Assembly (NCBI RefSeq): GCF_051045985.1
Contig: NZ_CP157350.1
Location: forward strand, 1,240,001 to 1,304,000
DNA length: 64,000 nt
Origin: Scardovia wiggsiae
GTDB lineage: Bacteria > Actinomycetota > Actinomycetes > Actinomycetales > Bifidobacteriaceae
Direction of reading: 5' to 3'
The translations under genes were made by a program, and so were the position numbers. Every line of letters starts with the position of its first letter. Position 1 is the stretch's first letter. This document shows positions 24,884-34,673 of the stretch, piece after piece. The notes below the pieces were generated by a model, which was given only the letters and a program-made list of their open reading frames with translations, was not told where the DNA came from and searched no databases.

Positions 24884-26743
24884 CTACACGATTTTAGGCA
24901 TAGGAGTGGTAAGCGAAGTAGTGAGGTTAACGCTTACAATGCCGGCGCCCATATTCACAGTTACTTTTTTGAGGGTGACTGTCCGCTGACCCTCAGGGAG
25001 AGAATCATTATCGGTCATCGTGGCAGGAGATTTCACCGCACACACCGCAAGGTCATCAATAGAAATACCGGCCCGATCGCACAGGCTGCGCGCAGATTCA
25101 AGGGAATCTTCAAAACCATCCTTAAGGATCACCCGGCCTGCAGGGACACCGTAGGCATGGGAAATGATCCAGCGGAGATTGTCCAGCAGCGGTATGCCTT
25201 TACGGCTGGAACGGTCGGGCACAGAAAGCCGGGAAGAGATGCGGGGCTCGGAGAGCTGGGAATTCCCAGAAAACTTAGATACCTCAAAAAGTCCGGAAGA
25301 TGGAGACAGTTTAGAAGACGGCTCAGGGGACGAGGAAGGCTCCGCAGGCTGAGGATCATTCTGCGCATGGCTGCTGGCGGGCTGGCCGGACCGGGCCGAT
25401 TGGGCCGGATCGCCCGGGATTACAAGCGCATCAAGGAAACCGCCAAGCTGGGATTCGATCCCCTCGCCCCCATCGCGGAACAGGTTGCCGATGATGGGGT
25501 CGCGGAAATGAAGAGCTGCCGCCGTTTCACGAAGGGCAGGGACCTCGCCGTCTTCACCATCCCACAGATTGACCAGAGGGAAAGCAGGGATACCCAGGGA
25601 TTCAAGACGGCTGACGTGGAACGGGTAACGCCACTGGAGCGCAGGGTCATCACGCCACGTAGTTGCGCGCGTAACCACCACTGCGGCAGAAGGCCATGGT
25701 GCGCCGTACTCACGCGCCGCTATATCAAGCCACTTCTGGGCACCCGCATCCGCGCCATAGCCAGCCTCCACTACGACCACATCGTGCAGTGCGCACGCCA
25801 GGTCAACGGCAGCCAGCCCCGGGATACCCAGCGATACGTTAGCAAACGGACCGCAGTGCACATACACGGGGCTGCCCTGTGCTGTCTCCATGGAGGCTGG
25901 CTGGACGGCATTCCCGATTACACGCACTATGCGGTCCGCATCCACGAAATCCCCCACCTGCACGGGAATGCCGCCCCTGGCTCCGCCAAGCATGGCGCGG
26001 ATGCGGGTTTTCAGCTCACTCTCGCTGCGCGAGAGTACTACGATCTGCATGAGCTCGCTCGCAGGTGTAATGACCATACGCTCAGGGAGCTTCCCGCCAT
26101 CAACCTCAATGCTGCGCAGGGAGCGTGACGGCGTCTCCGATACGCGCGGGATCATAACTGTATCAAGCACACCATCGTCCACTGCCTTCTCGCAGAATGC
26201 CGCAATAAGGTTCTGCGCATCAGCGATGCGCGCCATTTCCCCCGTCAGACCCCAATCGGCAAGTTCAGCATGGGAAAGGCTCGCCTCGCCGCCGCCCGAT
26301 GCCCCGCCTTTGGATCCCGCTGCCGTAATACCCATGCTTGGCTGCCGCAGTACGGCTGCTGCATCCACGCCGCGCGCACGCAGTGCATCGATCAGCGCAA
26401 TAGTAGCCGTTGTTTTGCCTTCGCCGCGCGAGGCTTTCAGCGGGGTGTCTGCGGTTACAAGGATGACTTTGCCATGCTTGCGTCTGCGCTGGAGGCCATG
26501 CCCGTCCGACGAACGCAGGAAATCCAGGTACCCGAAAGCATCAATTTTCCCCAGCTGCCCGTATGGAACAACAAAGCGCGCGAAATCAGGGAAGCTGGAA
26601 AAGATAGCCCTATAAGCAGGCGTATCCAATGGATTCGCCGCAGTACCTGACAGTTTTGCCCCGGCATCCAACAGCTCATTTAACGGATCCGTCCCGGTGC
26701 CAAGCGGATCCATCCGCTTCTGCCCCATATCTGATACAGCCAT
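24884..26743 (-). CDS. fhs: Formate-tetrahydrofolate ligase, divergent type
   Basis: The enzyme makes 10-formyl-tetrahydrofolate from formate, ATP and THF. Recognisable parts are VTADTPLKASRGEGKTTATIAL (P-loop), LRQPSMGITAAGSKGGASGGG, VVEAGYGADAGAQKW and a C-terminal KKVTVNMGAGIVSVNL. The product of about 619 residues is longer than the usual 555-560. A Ser/Pro/Gln-rich insert at about residues 450-520 interrupts the normal sequence, and the P-loop has two extra residues compared with the common TPTPAGEGKTT. The start at 26743 has AAGGAG five bases upstream. It stands 168 bases from tRNA-Lys and follows pepD in the same direction. Confidence 0.9.
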   Translation of the reverse strand: MAVSDMGQKRMDPLGTGTDPLNELLDAGAKLSGTAANPLDTPAYRAIFSSFPDFARFVVPYGQLGKIDAFGYLDFLRSSDGHGLQRRRKHGKVILVTADTPLKASRGEGKTTATIALIDALRARGVDAAAVLRQPSMGITAAGSKGGASGGGEASLSHAELADWGLTGEMARIADAQNLIAAFCEKAVDDGVLDTVMIPRVSETPSRSLRSIEVDGGKLPERMVITPASELMQIVVLSRSESELKTRIRAMLGGARGGIPVQVGDFVDADRIVRVIGNAVQPASMETAQGSPVYVHCGPFANVSLGIPGLAAVDLACALHDVVVVEAGYGADAGAQKWLDIAAREYGAPWPSAAVVVTRATTWRDDPALQWRYPFHVSRLESLGIPAFPLVNLWDGEDGEVPALRETAAALHFRDPIIGNLFRDGGEGIESQLGGFLDALVIPGDPAQSARSGQPASSHAQNDPQPAEPSSSPEPSSKLSPSSGLFEVSKFSGNSQLSEPRISSRLSVPDRSSRKGIPLLDNLRWIISHAYGVPAGRVILKDGFEDSLESARSLCDRAGISIDDLAVCAVKSPATMTDNDSLPEGQRTVTLKKVTVNMGAGIVSVNLTTSLTTPMPKIV

Positions 26744-26911
26744 TTTCACTCCTTAACGTTTCCAGCGCCCGGAAAATTCCCGGCGTCCCTAAATGCCTCC
26801 AGATTTTAACGCATCCAGCACACCGGCATCTCCGGCAATCCTGTCAGGCCAGACACGCTTTACCTCTTTCAGTGCCTCCAGCATCAGCCGGCACACCGGC
26901 CTTCAGCAGGT

Positions 26912-28450
26912 TTAATGATCCGACAGGTGGAAACCGTTCTTCATGCCCATACTCGTTGTGTACAGCACCTTAGCAAGCAGATCATCAGTTTCTGTTTTGA
27001 CGATATGGGAGAAATCCTCATTCGCCTTATTCAGGATCCTATGGACCTTTCTGTCAGCCATATCATCAGCAGATACAGCACCGGAACCGATAAGTTCCCC
27101 CACCAGTGCATCTGTATCGGCTATCATCCTGTGCGATAGCCCGCCAAGCTTTTCCGCATACCGGTCAATATTCGCCGTATTATCGTTGAACTGCGCATCA
27201 GCAAGCGCTGCAATAATACGGTTCGCCCAGTAGAAATTACCCGTATCCGGAGCCTCGCCCGCGCCACGGTAGTATTCGGGGGATTCCGTGATGTTGGTAT
27301 ACAGCGGCACCATCGCATTGAACACATTGGAGCTGAAACATGTCCACTGGATAGCCCGCGAAATTTCAGGGGCATAAGGCCGTAGCTGGATAACACACAG
27401 ATGGTTCGTGCGGTTGATCCCGATAGGCCGGAACTGTGTGCGTGTAGCCTCGGTGCCCAGCTTTCCGTAAGGATCAAAAGCAGTCCCCTGGAAATGCGAG
27501 CTCAGCGCATACTTGACGTCTTCAACAGTGATCCTGCGTTCAGGCTGGCGGCACCATGGGATATCATCACTGCGCGGAGTAAAATCAGCATCTTCCCCAT
27601 CCCAGGAGGCATCCAGAGGGTTGAAGCAGCGCTGGATATACCATGCCCGCGGAGTATTGTACACATGGTCGGCATCAGAATGGGATCCGAACGCCCAGCG
27701 CGGATTGAACAGCGAGCCCTGTTCCACAGACAGGTCAAGATGGTTGCTGCGCACAAAATCCAGCAGGTCATCTGAACACATAAACTCTTCCTGATCGCCA
27801 AAAGCATCATCAAAATCAAACTCATCGATGCCCAGCTGGTTCGGCATAGTCACATAGCAATCATCCGGTACGCGCCGCGCCATCCAGTGATGCCCGCCGA
27901 CAGTTTCCACCCACCAGATCTCATCAACATCACTGATTGCAATGCCGTTCATCTCATAAGTGCCATAATCGCGCAGGATCTCGCCATACCGTTTCACACC
28001 CTCGCGGGCAGTATGGGCATACGGCAAAACGAGGGTAAGGATATCTTCCTCGCCGATACCGCCGGGGACCTCAGACCTGTAACCCGCCTCGCCCTCCCTG
28101 CCGGCTGCTTTCTGCAGCTCAACAAGCGGGTCTGCCCCAAGCACGCGCTCATTCGTCGTAATAGTTTCCGTATTGCTGATAGCTACATTGCATTCATTGA
28201 CCCCGTGAGATCCCCAGATACCGATTTTGCGCAGGGAATCAGGGACAGCAGTATACCGCAGCGGATCATCCGGAAGGTCGATCTCCACATGGCTGATCAC
28301 CGAACGGTAATGCCGGGGCTGCTCTTCAGGATTCACTACGACAAACTCTTTTGGGGTGAACTCGCCGTTGGGTGAATCCTCATTGCGGGCGATCATTGTT
28401 GAGCCGTCGTAACTGGCATTCTTGCCGACAAGTATAGTGGTGCAGGCCAT
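26912..28450 (-). CDS. pepD: C69 family dipeptidase
   Basis: A 512-residue Ntn-hydrolase dipeptidase like the PepD enzymes of lactobacilli and bifidobacteria. The start MACTTILVGKNAS exposes the nucleophilic Cys after removal of the first residues. Typical segments include STMIARNEDSP, NECNVAISNTETI, NGIAISDVDEIWWVET with the HHW motif, and FYWANRIIAALAD. There is no signal peptide, so it is cytoplasmic and hydrolyses dipeptides of broad specificity. AAGGAGG lies 4 bases before the ATG. The 162-base gap to fhs contains a GC-rich inverted repeat (GCCGGcacaCCGGC) near 26890 without a clear T run. Confidence 0.93.
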   Translation of the reverse strand: MACTTILVGKNASYDGSTMIARNEDSPNGEFTPKEFVVVNPEEQPRHYRSVISHVEIDLPDDPLRYTAVPDSLRKIGIWGSHGVNECNVAISNTETITTNERVLGADPLVELQKAAGREGEAGYRSEVPGGIGEEDILTLVLPYAHTAREGVKRYGEILRDYGTYEMNGIAISDVDEIWWVETVGGHHWMARRVPDDCYVTMPNQLGIDEFDFDDAFGDQEEFMCSDDLLDFVRSNHLDLSVEQGSLFNPRWAFGSHSDADHVYNTPRAWYIQRCFNPLDASWDGEDADFTPRSDDIPWCRQPERRITVEDVKYALSSHFQGTAFDPYGKLGTEATRTQFRPIGINRTNHLCVIQLRPYAPEISRAIQWTCFSSNVFNAMVPLYTNITESPEYYRGAGEAPDTGNFYWANRIIAALADAQFNDNTANIDRYAEKLGGLSHRMIADTDALVGELIGSGAVSADDMADRKVHRILNKANEDFSHIVKTETDDLLAKVLYTTSMGMKNGFHLSDH

Positions 28451-28787
28451 TATCCTCCTTATCCGGGTACCGGGCCTCCCCCGTGATACCTCTGGTCGTG
28501 ATCGTGTATGCGTACTGTATAGGTGCTATGCGTACGGTATACATTGTATGCATTACGGATGCGTATGTATATGCATGGCAGCGGGCTCCCCCATATCAGG
28601 CACCTTTATGCTAAATCCGCATACCCTTTTACGAACTATACCGCATAAGCCCCCTATAACGCACGGACCGTGACGGGCAGCGTCCGCTGCGCGGACACAT
28701 GGATGACACAATGGATGCGGAGGGCGCATAGATATGAAAGGGCACAGATATGAGGATGCACAGGAATCCACCCCTGCACCTTATGCC
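28451..28787. other. Intergenic region with alternating pyrimidine-purine repeats
   Basis: A 337-base gap between the pepD start and the YbhB gene. It contains several related copies of TATGCGTAC/GTATGC between 28504 and 28576, and no ORF with coding features. It is probably the promoter region of pepD, but I could not choose a clear -35/-10 pair. Confidence 0.5.
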
Positions 28788-29339
28788 CTACGCCTCGCCC
28801 GCCAGCCAGATCACCGCAGAATCCACCACATCACTGCTTTTGCGCAGCCCATTGCGCAGTTCATTAAGCCAGAACCCCTCACGGAGCCCCTGCAAAGGGC
28901 GGGACGTGGCATAAACAGCAAGCATATAGTCATGCTGTTTATCCGGAGGCTGGGGGCCGTTATACCGCTGGCTGACTGCAGGGTCCTTACCGCCGACCAT
29001 AGGTGAAGCCGCAGAATTACGCCCCTGCACGGCTTCGGGGATCAGCGCGGGGAGCTGCCGGGAAAAATCTTCCGGGATCTGCAACGCGTGGGAATCATTG
29101 AAATCGTACATCAGCGCATCAAGGGGAAGGTTCGCCACAGACCAGTGTATCCACTGGAAACCGGAAACCGGGATCGCATCATCATCAACGAATTCCCAGT
29201 GCACATACCGGGCCTGAGGGGCAATATCGCTGATATAGAAAGGGAATGACACCACCGGGACGCCATCGGTCAGGTTTCCCTCAGGCGCATGTTTGGCGTA
29301 CGCATCAGGGATCGTTGTAAAATCGGCAGAAACTTTCAT
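28788..29339 (-). CDS. YbhB/YbcL (PEBP-like) family protein
   Basis: A 183-residue phosphatidylethanolamine-binding-protein-like fold. It shows WEFVDDDAIPVSGFQWIHWSVANLP (the conserved D-x-D and H-W region), then RYNGPQPPDKQHDYMLAVYA, which matches the family's Y-x-G-P-x-PP-x-x-H-x-Y motif. No signal peptide is present. Family members bind small anionic ligands; the physiological role in bacteria is unclear. The ATG at 29339 has AAGGAG six bases before it; the ATG seven codons upstream would put the RBS inside the gene. It is followed on the same strand by pepD after a 337-base gap. Confidence 0.88.
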   Translation of the reverse strand: MKVSADFTTIPDAYAKHAPEGNLTDGVPVVSFPFYISDIAPQARYVHWEFVDDDAIPVSGFQWIHWSVANLPLDALMYDFNDSHALQIPEDFSRQLPALIPEAVQGRNSAASPMVGGKDPAVSQRYNGPQPPDKQHDYMLAVYATSRPLQGLREGFWLNELRNGLRKSSDVVDSAVIWLAGEA

Positions 29340-29513
29340 TGGATACTCCTTTATGGCCAAAGCTGGAGGCTGCGGTGGGGCGGATTGTACAGTTTAACCG
29401 CTTGCTCAGCGGCCACCCCCGCTGTTCCGGCGGACCACCGCTTCCTTATCTTCCCCATTCTAACGCACAAATCCTGACACACAAAAGGTGATATGCAGCA
29501 GGGGAAATCAATG

Positions 29514-29597
29514 CCGGTGGTAAAACACGCAGATACAAAATACAGTTCCGGCGTTTCCCACAATTTCCATTTCTGTATCTGCGTGTTTTACCACCGG
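29514..29597. repeat. Dispersed palindromic repeat, copy 3 (inverted orientation)
   Basis: An 84-bp element between the YbhB and holB genes. The arms match copies 1 and 2, but the outermost pair is CC/GG in place of CT/AG, a compensated change that keeps the palindrome. The inner segment reads ACAATTTCCATT and is the reverse complement of copy 1's core, so this copy is inverted. The remaining parts of the 329-base gap (29340-29668) show nothing else that I can support. Confidence 0.95.
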
Positions 29598-29668
29598 CAC
29601 CTGCGCAGCCATGCAGATTGCTGTGTTATAACAAGCTGTGTGATACAAGACGCACGATATGCGGATAA

Positions 29669-30964
29669 TCAGTAAACAACCAGGGAAGCCAGCAGGGATT
29701 CAAGGACAAGCTGTTGGGAACCGTTGTGGAGCAGACGGCGGCGTGCAGCATCAATAGCATGGAGATTTGCCACAGTACGGGCGCGGGATATCCGCGCAGA
29801 CATATCGGCAATAGCAGTACGGTTCTCAAGGTTGACGATTCCTGCAGCATCCTCAGCATTATTCTGCAGGACAGAAATATCACGGTATACGCTTGCAATA
29901 GTATTCAGGAAACGGTCCAGTACATCACGCGAAAGCCGCACAGTGCGGCGGCGGATATCCTCTTTTTTGCCAATAGCATTGAAAGCGGGCCTCAAGGCAG
30001 CCGGGATCTTGTCGCCTGGTGCAAGGCCATTAATTTCGCGGAAATTTGCCTCCTCCTGGGTGACGGCACGATCGACGCCGGTTTTAGCCTGGCCCTGCGC
30101 GCTGTCAACCATTGACGAGGCCAGGAGGACGGCATCGGATGCGCGCCTCATCCCGAGCACCCCTACAACGATCTCATCCCTGTCCGCGAGCGCCTGGTCG
30201 TCTGTTGCATAGAGGCGCGCAATGCCGATATGGCCTTGCGCCAGGCGGGCACACCGTTTTGCCAGCGCCTCATCAGCCCCAGCTGTGCTTCGCAGGAACC
30301 CGGCTACCGCTGCAGCCTGCGGCACAGCCAGGTTAACTATGCGTGTCCGGCTGCGTATGGTAGGGAGGACATCCTCCGAACTTGGGGCGCATAACAGCCA
30401 TATAGTCCGCTCTGCCGGTTCTTCGACTTCTTTGAGCAGCACATTCGTCGTGCGTTCAAGCATCCTGTCAACATCTTCAATAATAATGATGCGCCAGGGT
30501 GTTGTGGAAGGCATCTGTTCAGAATCTGCAACAAGTTTGCGCACTTCATCGATTGATATAGTTACACGGTCTGTTGCAAGCACGGTAACATCAGGATGCT
30601 CATCCCGCATGACCTGCCTGCAGACAGCGCACTCTCCGCAGCCATGCCGGGGGCATTCAAGGGCAGCTGCAAATGCACGCGCAACCCGGGAGCGGCCGGA
30701 TCCGGGCGCCCCGCATATCAGCCACGACTGCGCGATCCTTCCTCTTCTCAAGGTTCCCCTCACGCTTTCCCCAGCGTTTCCCTTAAAGCTGTCCTTGTCC
30801 CCTTTCTCAGATTCCCCCTGAGAAACCCCCTGATCAGAAATATCCTTACCCCCGCTGTGAAGGCTTTCCTTACCGCCGCCTTCCCACGGCTGCGGTGTGC
30901 CTACAAGGCGGCTCAGCATGTCTACAGTCGGCTGCTGTCCTATGATGGAGTCCCAGACACTCAT
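29669..30964 (-). CDS. holB: DNA polymerase III delta' subunit
   Basis: A clamp-loader subunit of 431 residues. After the start MSVWDSIIGQQPTVDML there is a Gly/Ser/Asp-rich insert of about 50 residues. The AAA+ core follows: ICGAPGSGRSRVARAF (Walker A), a zinc-like CPRHGCGECAVC, IIIIEDVDRMLERTTNVLLK (Walker B region) and a sensor-1 segment with PTIRSRTRI. Walker A has Ser-Arg-Ser at the end rather than GKT, consistent with delta' being a non-hydrolysing subunit. The ATG overlaps the tmk stop (ATGA), and the order topA-tmk-holB is common in Actinobacteria. Confidence 0.93.
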   Translation of the reverse strand: MSVWDSIIGQQPTVDMLSRLVGTPQPWEGGGKESLHSGGKDISDQGVSQGESEKGDKDSFKGNAGESVRGTLRRGRIAQSWLICGAPGSGRSRVARAFAAALECPRHGCGECAVCRQVMRDEHPDVTVLATDRVTISIDEVRKLVADSEQMPSTTPWRIIIIEDVDRMLERTTNVLLKEVEEPAERTIWLLCAPSSEDVLPTIRSRTRIVNLAVPQAAAVAGFLRSTAGADEALAKRCARLAQGHIGIARLYATDDQALADRDEIVVGVLGMRRASDAVLLASSMVDSAQGQAKTGVDRAVTQEEANFREINGLAPGDKIPAALRPAFNAIGKKEDIRRRTVRLSRDVLDRFLNTIASVYRDISVLQNNAEDAAGIVNLENRTAIADMSARISRARTVANLHAIDAARRRLLHNGSQQLVLESLLASLVVY

Positions 30965-31698
30965 CTTCCCCCATCCCTTCCTGCCCTATCCTGGTCATCC
31001 CCCTTCAGCGCATTTTTGCCTGTTATACTGCCGCCAAGCAGCGCATCAATATCCGCCTGGATAACTTCCCACACACTATCTGCAGGCATTGAAGCGTCAA
31101 CAACCATAAACCTGTCCGGCTCATCCTCAGCCAGGGACAGGAATGCCCGCCTGGTACGTTCAAAGAATCCGGAGCCTGAAGACTCCAGCCGGTCAGGCTC
31201 CCCTGAAAGCCTTTTCTTTGAATCTTCAAAACTCATATCCAGCAGATATGTGCGCACAGGCCACAGGCCCCCTGTTGCCCATGCATTAACAGAACGGACG
31301 TCTTCCAGGGCCAGCTTACGACCGCCCGCCTGGTACGCCAGCGAACTGTCAATATAGCGGTCGCTTATCACCATACAGCCGGCATCCAGCGCGGGACGGA
31401 TCTTCTGTGCAACATGCTGTGCGCGGGACGCTGCATACAGCAGTGCCTCGGTCCGCGGTGATTCATCTTCACCATGAAGGAGTATGCTGCGGATCTGCTC
31501 ACCTATCGCGGTGCCTCCCGGTTCCCGGGTCACCAGCACATCGTATCCCGCGGATCCGAGATACCTTTCCAGACGCCTTACCTGCGTTGATTTCCCAACG
31601 CCATCCACACCTTCAAAAGAGATAAAATACCCCGGGTACTCCGGCTGTGCAGGCTGCCTTCCCAGGTTTCGCATATCCCCTGCACTCCCCGGACTCAT
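30961..31698 (-). CDS. tmk: Thymidylate kinase
   Basis: Converts dTMP to dTDP. The P-loop FEGVDGVGKSTQVRRLERYL is followed by VTREPGGTAIGEQIR (the DR-like region) and VISDRYIDSSLAYQAGGR (lid and dTMP binding). The extra N-terminal 25 residues before YFISFEG are low-complexity. The ATG overlaps the topA stop codon by four bases and the stop overlaps holB, so all three are translationally coupled. A Gly/Asp-rich tail follows the core fold. Confidence 0.95.
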   Translation of the reverse strand: MSPGSAGDMRNLGRQPAQPEYPGYFISFEGVDGVGKSTQVRRLERYLGSAGYDVLVTREPGGTAIGEQIRSILLHGEDESPRTEALLYAASRAQHVAQKIRPALDAGCMVISDRYIDSSLAYQAGGRKLALEDVRSVNAWATGGLWPVRTYLLDMSFEDSKKRLSGEPDRLESSGSGFFERTRRAFLSLAEDEPDRFMVVDASMPADSVWEVIQADIDALLGGSITGKNALKGDDQDRAGRDGGR

Positions 31699-34673
31699 GT
31701 CCGGCTCCCCGCTGTGCTCCGCCCGGACGCACCGGATACACCGGATGCATCAGCCGCAGTAGCCTTTACGGACGAGGCGCTTTGCGCGGCAGCAGCCAAA
31801 CTCCTGCCTGATTTTGTGCCCGAAGACCTTCCGGCCCTCACACCACGTGCAGAAGAACCGTCCTTCGCCTTCACCGCACGCGGGCCGGAACCGGATTTCG
31901 CAGTGCTGCGTTTCCTGCCGCGCCGTTTTGACGGCCCCGCAGCGCGCTTTTCTGCAAGAAGCCTGAAAGCCTCTTCGGGCTCGATCGATTCTGCTGTATA
32001 CTGTTTGGGAAGGGTCCGGTTCGTTTCCCCATCCGTAATATAAACACCGTAAAACCCGTCTTTGATCGTTACGGCTTTGCCATTTTCCGGATCAGTACCC
32101 AGCTCGCGGAGCGGAGGCTTCGCGGCACCCCGTGTACGGCGCCCATATTTGGACTGCGCAAACAGCTCTTTCGCCTTATCAATATCAACTGTAAAAATAT
32201 CATCCTCGCTGGCAAGGGAGCGGGTCTCCGTTTTCCCGCCCGGAAGGGTTTTCGACAGATACGGGCCATACCGCCCATTATTCGCCAGGACTTCAACTTC
32301 TTTGGCCTTACCGGATCCGGGATCTGTTTCTTCAACAGTACCAACGACCCGCGGAAGCCGAAGCAGTTTCAGGGCGTCATCCAGAGTGACCGACTCAGGG
32401 GACATTGTCTTAAACAGCGACGCCATTTTAGGCTTATCTTCGCCTTCGACAACCAGCGCCGCATAAGGCCCGAAGCGCCCGGAACGGACTTCGACCGTCC
32501 CTCCCGTTTCAGGGTCTGTGCCAAGCTCACGCGGTCCGGAGGAACCGCTGCTGATAAGGTCATGCCCTGCTTCTACGGTCAGTTCATCGGGAGCCATGGT
32601 ATCGGGCAAAGACGCCCGCTTCGGCTTGCCTTCCGCATCAGCATCCTTCGTATCTTCGAGATATGGGCCATACCTCCCGACACGTACCTGGAGCCCGTCC
32701 CCAATCACAATAGTATTGATCTCCCGGGCATCAATATCACCCAGCTGTGCTACCTGTTTCTGCAAGCCTTCACTGGCTTCCCGGGAATTCCTGGCTGATC
32801 CGGATCCGCTGCCGAAATAGAAGTCAGCCAGCCATTCCTTACCGGATTGCCCTCCCTGTGCAATAGCGTCCAGCCCGTTTTCCATGTGTGCAGTGAACTC
32901 ATAATCAACGTACTGCGGGAAATTCTGTTCGAGCAGCTTTGTTACGGCAAAAGCCAGCCATGAGGGGATCAGCGCCCGCCCCCTCTCATACACATAACCG
33001 CGGTCAATAATTGTAGAAATAATGCTTGCATACGTGGAAGGGCGTCCGATCTCTTTCGCCTCAAGGGTCTTCACCAGCGATGCTTCTGTGTATCGCGCCG
33101 GCGGCTGCGTTTCGTGGCCGGAAGGCTCCGCATCCAGGGCATGGAGGATATCACCCGCATCCATAATGGGCAGTACTTCATTATCATCAGAACGGCTTTC
33201 TGAAGAAGCAGAAGCCTCCTGGGCGGATTTCCCGGCGCTGTTTCCAGTCCCTGTTTTATGTCCGCCATCGCCATAAGCCCTCAGAAACCCAAGGAAGTCA
33301 ATGACTGTGCCTGAAGCCTGGAAGACAGCCTCCCCATCCAGCCCTGCAGCAGCACTCAGCTTCACTGTGGCAGTTGACCCCGTGGCATCAGCCATCTGTG
33401 AAGCAAGGGTACGCTGCCATATAAGGCGGTACAGCTTCAGCTGATCGGCAGGCACTTTCCCCTCAAGTGACTCAGGCTTGCGGAAATGTGCCCCTGACGG
33501 GCGGATGGCCTCGTGCGCCTCCTGGGCACCGGCGGAAGTTGTAGCATACTGCTTAGGCTTTTCCGACAGGTATTTGTCCCCCCATTTTTCACTGACCTGC
33601 TGCCGGGCGGCACGGATGGCTTCACTCGATAATGTGACGGAATCCGTGCGCATATATGTGATATACCCATTTTCATATAGCCCCTGCGCGGCCCGCATAG
33701 TACTGCGCGATGACATCCCGAGGCGGTTGCCCGCAGCCTGCTGCAGAGTTGACGTGGTAAACGGCGGTACAGGACGGCGACGGTACGGCTTTGATTCCAT
33801 AGATATAACTGTAAAATCCTGCCCCTGCACAGCATCAGCAATGCGCTGCGCATCAGCCTCGCTTAATACCATGGCATTATCCTTCGCCATTGCCTGCGAA
33901 GGCTTCCCATCACTGCCAAAATCTTTTGACCCGGCAATACGCCGCCCGCCTAATGACACCAGGCGCGTATTGAACGACGTATCAACGGCATTGTCGCCGG
34001 GCACTGCATTCCCCTCAGAATCCCTGCCGACACCGTTGCCTACAGCCACTATAGCGATAACATCCCAGTACGGTGTCCGGACAAACGCCATACGCTCACG
34101 TTCACGCTCAACTATCAGCCGCGTAGCCACAGACTGCACGCGTCCCGCAGAAAGCCCTGTTTTGACCTTGCGCCACAGCACAGGCGACAACTCATAGCCG
34201 TACAGGCGGTCAAGCACCCTTCTGGTTTCCTGGGCATCAACCATGTTCAGATCAACATCACGGGTTTTTCCCAGCGAGTCTTCAATGGCGCTCTTTGTGA
34301 TCTCATGGAAAACCATACGCTTAACAGGTACTTTCGGCTTCAGGGTCTGTACCAGATGCCAGGCAATCGCCTCCCCCTCGCGGTCCTCATCAGTTGCCAG
34401 ATATAATTCATCAGCATCTTTCAGGGCTTTGCGCAGCTGGGTGACTGTCTTCTTCTTATCCTGGCCGACAACATAGTACGGCAGGAACCCGTCATCAACA
34501 TCTACACCAAACTTGCCGTATTTTTCCTTATCTGCTGCAGGGACTTCAGACGGCTGTGCAAGGTCCCGGATGTGCCCCACCGATGCCATAACCGTATAGC
34601 CGTCGCCAAGATACCCGCCGATTTTGCGCGCTTTTGTCGGCGACTCCACAATCACAAGCTTGTTCCCTGCCAT
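31695..34673 (-). CDS. topA: DNA topoisomerase I
   Basis: A type IA topoisomerase of about 992 residues. N-terminal Toprim domain with KLVIVESPTKARKI and DEDREGEAIAWHL. The active-site Tyr is in YENGYITYMRTDS. The IGRPSTYASIISTI segment is typical. The C-terminal part has no Zn-finger Cys motifs; instead it has several actinobacterial C-terminal repeats with YGPYL, FGPYA and YGPYL signatures, then a Lys/Ser/Ala-rich basic tail from about residue 935. AAAGGGG lies 7 bases before the ATG at 34673. An insert of about 30 residues (Ser/Glu/Gly) occurs near residue 480. Confidence 0.96.
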   Translation of the reverse strand: MAGNKLVIVESPTKARKIGGYLGDGYTVMASVGHIRDLAQPSEVPAADKEKYGKFGVDVDDGFLPYYVVGQDKKKTVTQLRKALKDADELYLATDEDREGEAIAWHLVQTLKPKVPVKRMVFHEITKSAIEDSLGKTRDVDLNMVDAQETRRVLDRLYGYELSPVLWRKVKTGLSAGRVQSVATRLIVERERERMAFVRTPYWDVIAIVAVGNGVGRDSEGNAVPGDNAVDTSFNTRLVSLGGRRIAGSKDFGSDGKPSQAMAKDNAMVLSEADAQRIADAVQGQDFTVISMESKPYRRRPVPPFTTSTLQQAAGNRLGMSSRSTMRAAQGLYENGYITYMRTDSVTLSSEAIRAARQQVSEKWGDKYLSEKPKQYATTSAGAQEAHEAIRPSGAHFRKPESLEGKVPADQLKLYRLIWQRTLASQMADATGSTATVKLSAAAGLDGEAVFQASGTVIDFLGFLRAYGDGGHKTGTGNSAGKSAQEASASSESRSDDNEVLPIMDAGDILHALDAEPSGHETQPPARYTEASLVKTLEAKEIGRPSTYASIISTIIDRGYVYERGRALIPSWLAFAVTKLLEQNFPQYVDYEFTAHMENGLDAIAQGGQSGKEWLADFYFGSGSGSARNSREASEGLQKQVAQLGDIDAREINTIVIGDGLQVRVGRYGPYLEDTKDADAEGKPKRASLPDTMAPDELTVEAGHDLISSGSSGPRELGTDPETGGTVEVRSGRFGPYAALVVEGEDKPKMASLFKTMSPESVTLDDALKLLRLPRVVGTVEETDPGSGKAKEVEVLANNGRYGPYLSKTLPGGKTETRSLASEDDIFTVDIDKAKELFAQSKYGRRTRGAAKPPLRELGTDPENGKAVTIKDGFYGVYITDGETNRTLPKQYTAESIEPEEAFRLLAEKRAAGPSKRRGRKRSTAKSGSGPRAVKAKDGSSARGVRAGRSSGTKSGRSLAAAAQSASSVKATAADASGVSGASGRSTAGSRT

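Noticed and set aside
24719..26128. A 469-residue plus-strand ORF opposite the formate-tetrahydrofolate ligase gene
   Set aside because: It is an antisense shadow: its composition is Arg/His-rich, it has no motif, and the minus strand carries the clear enzyme motifs.
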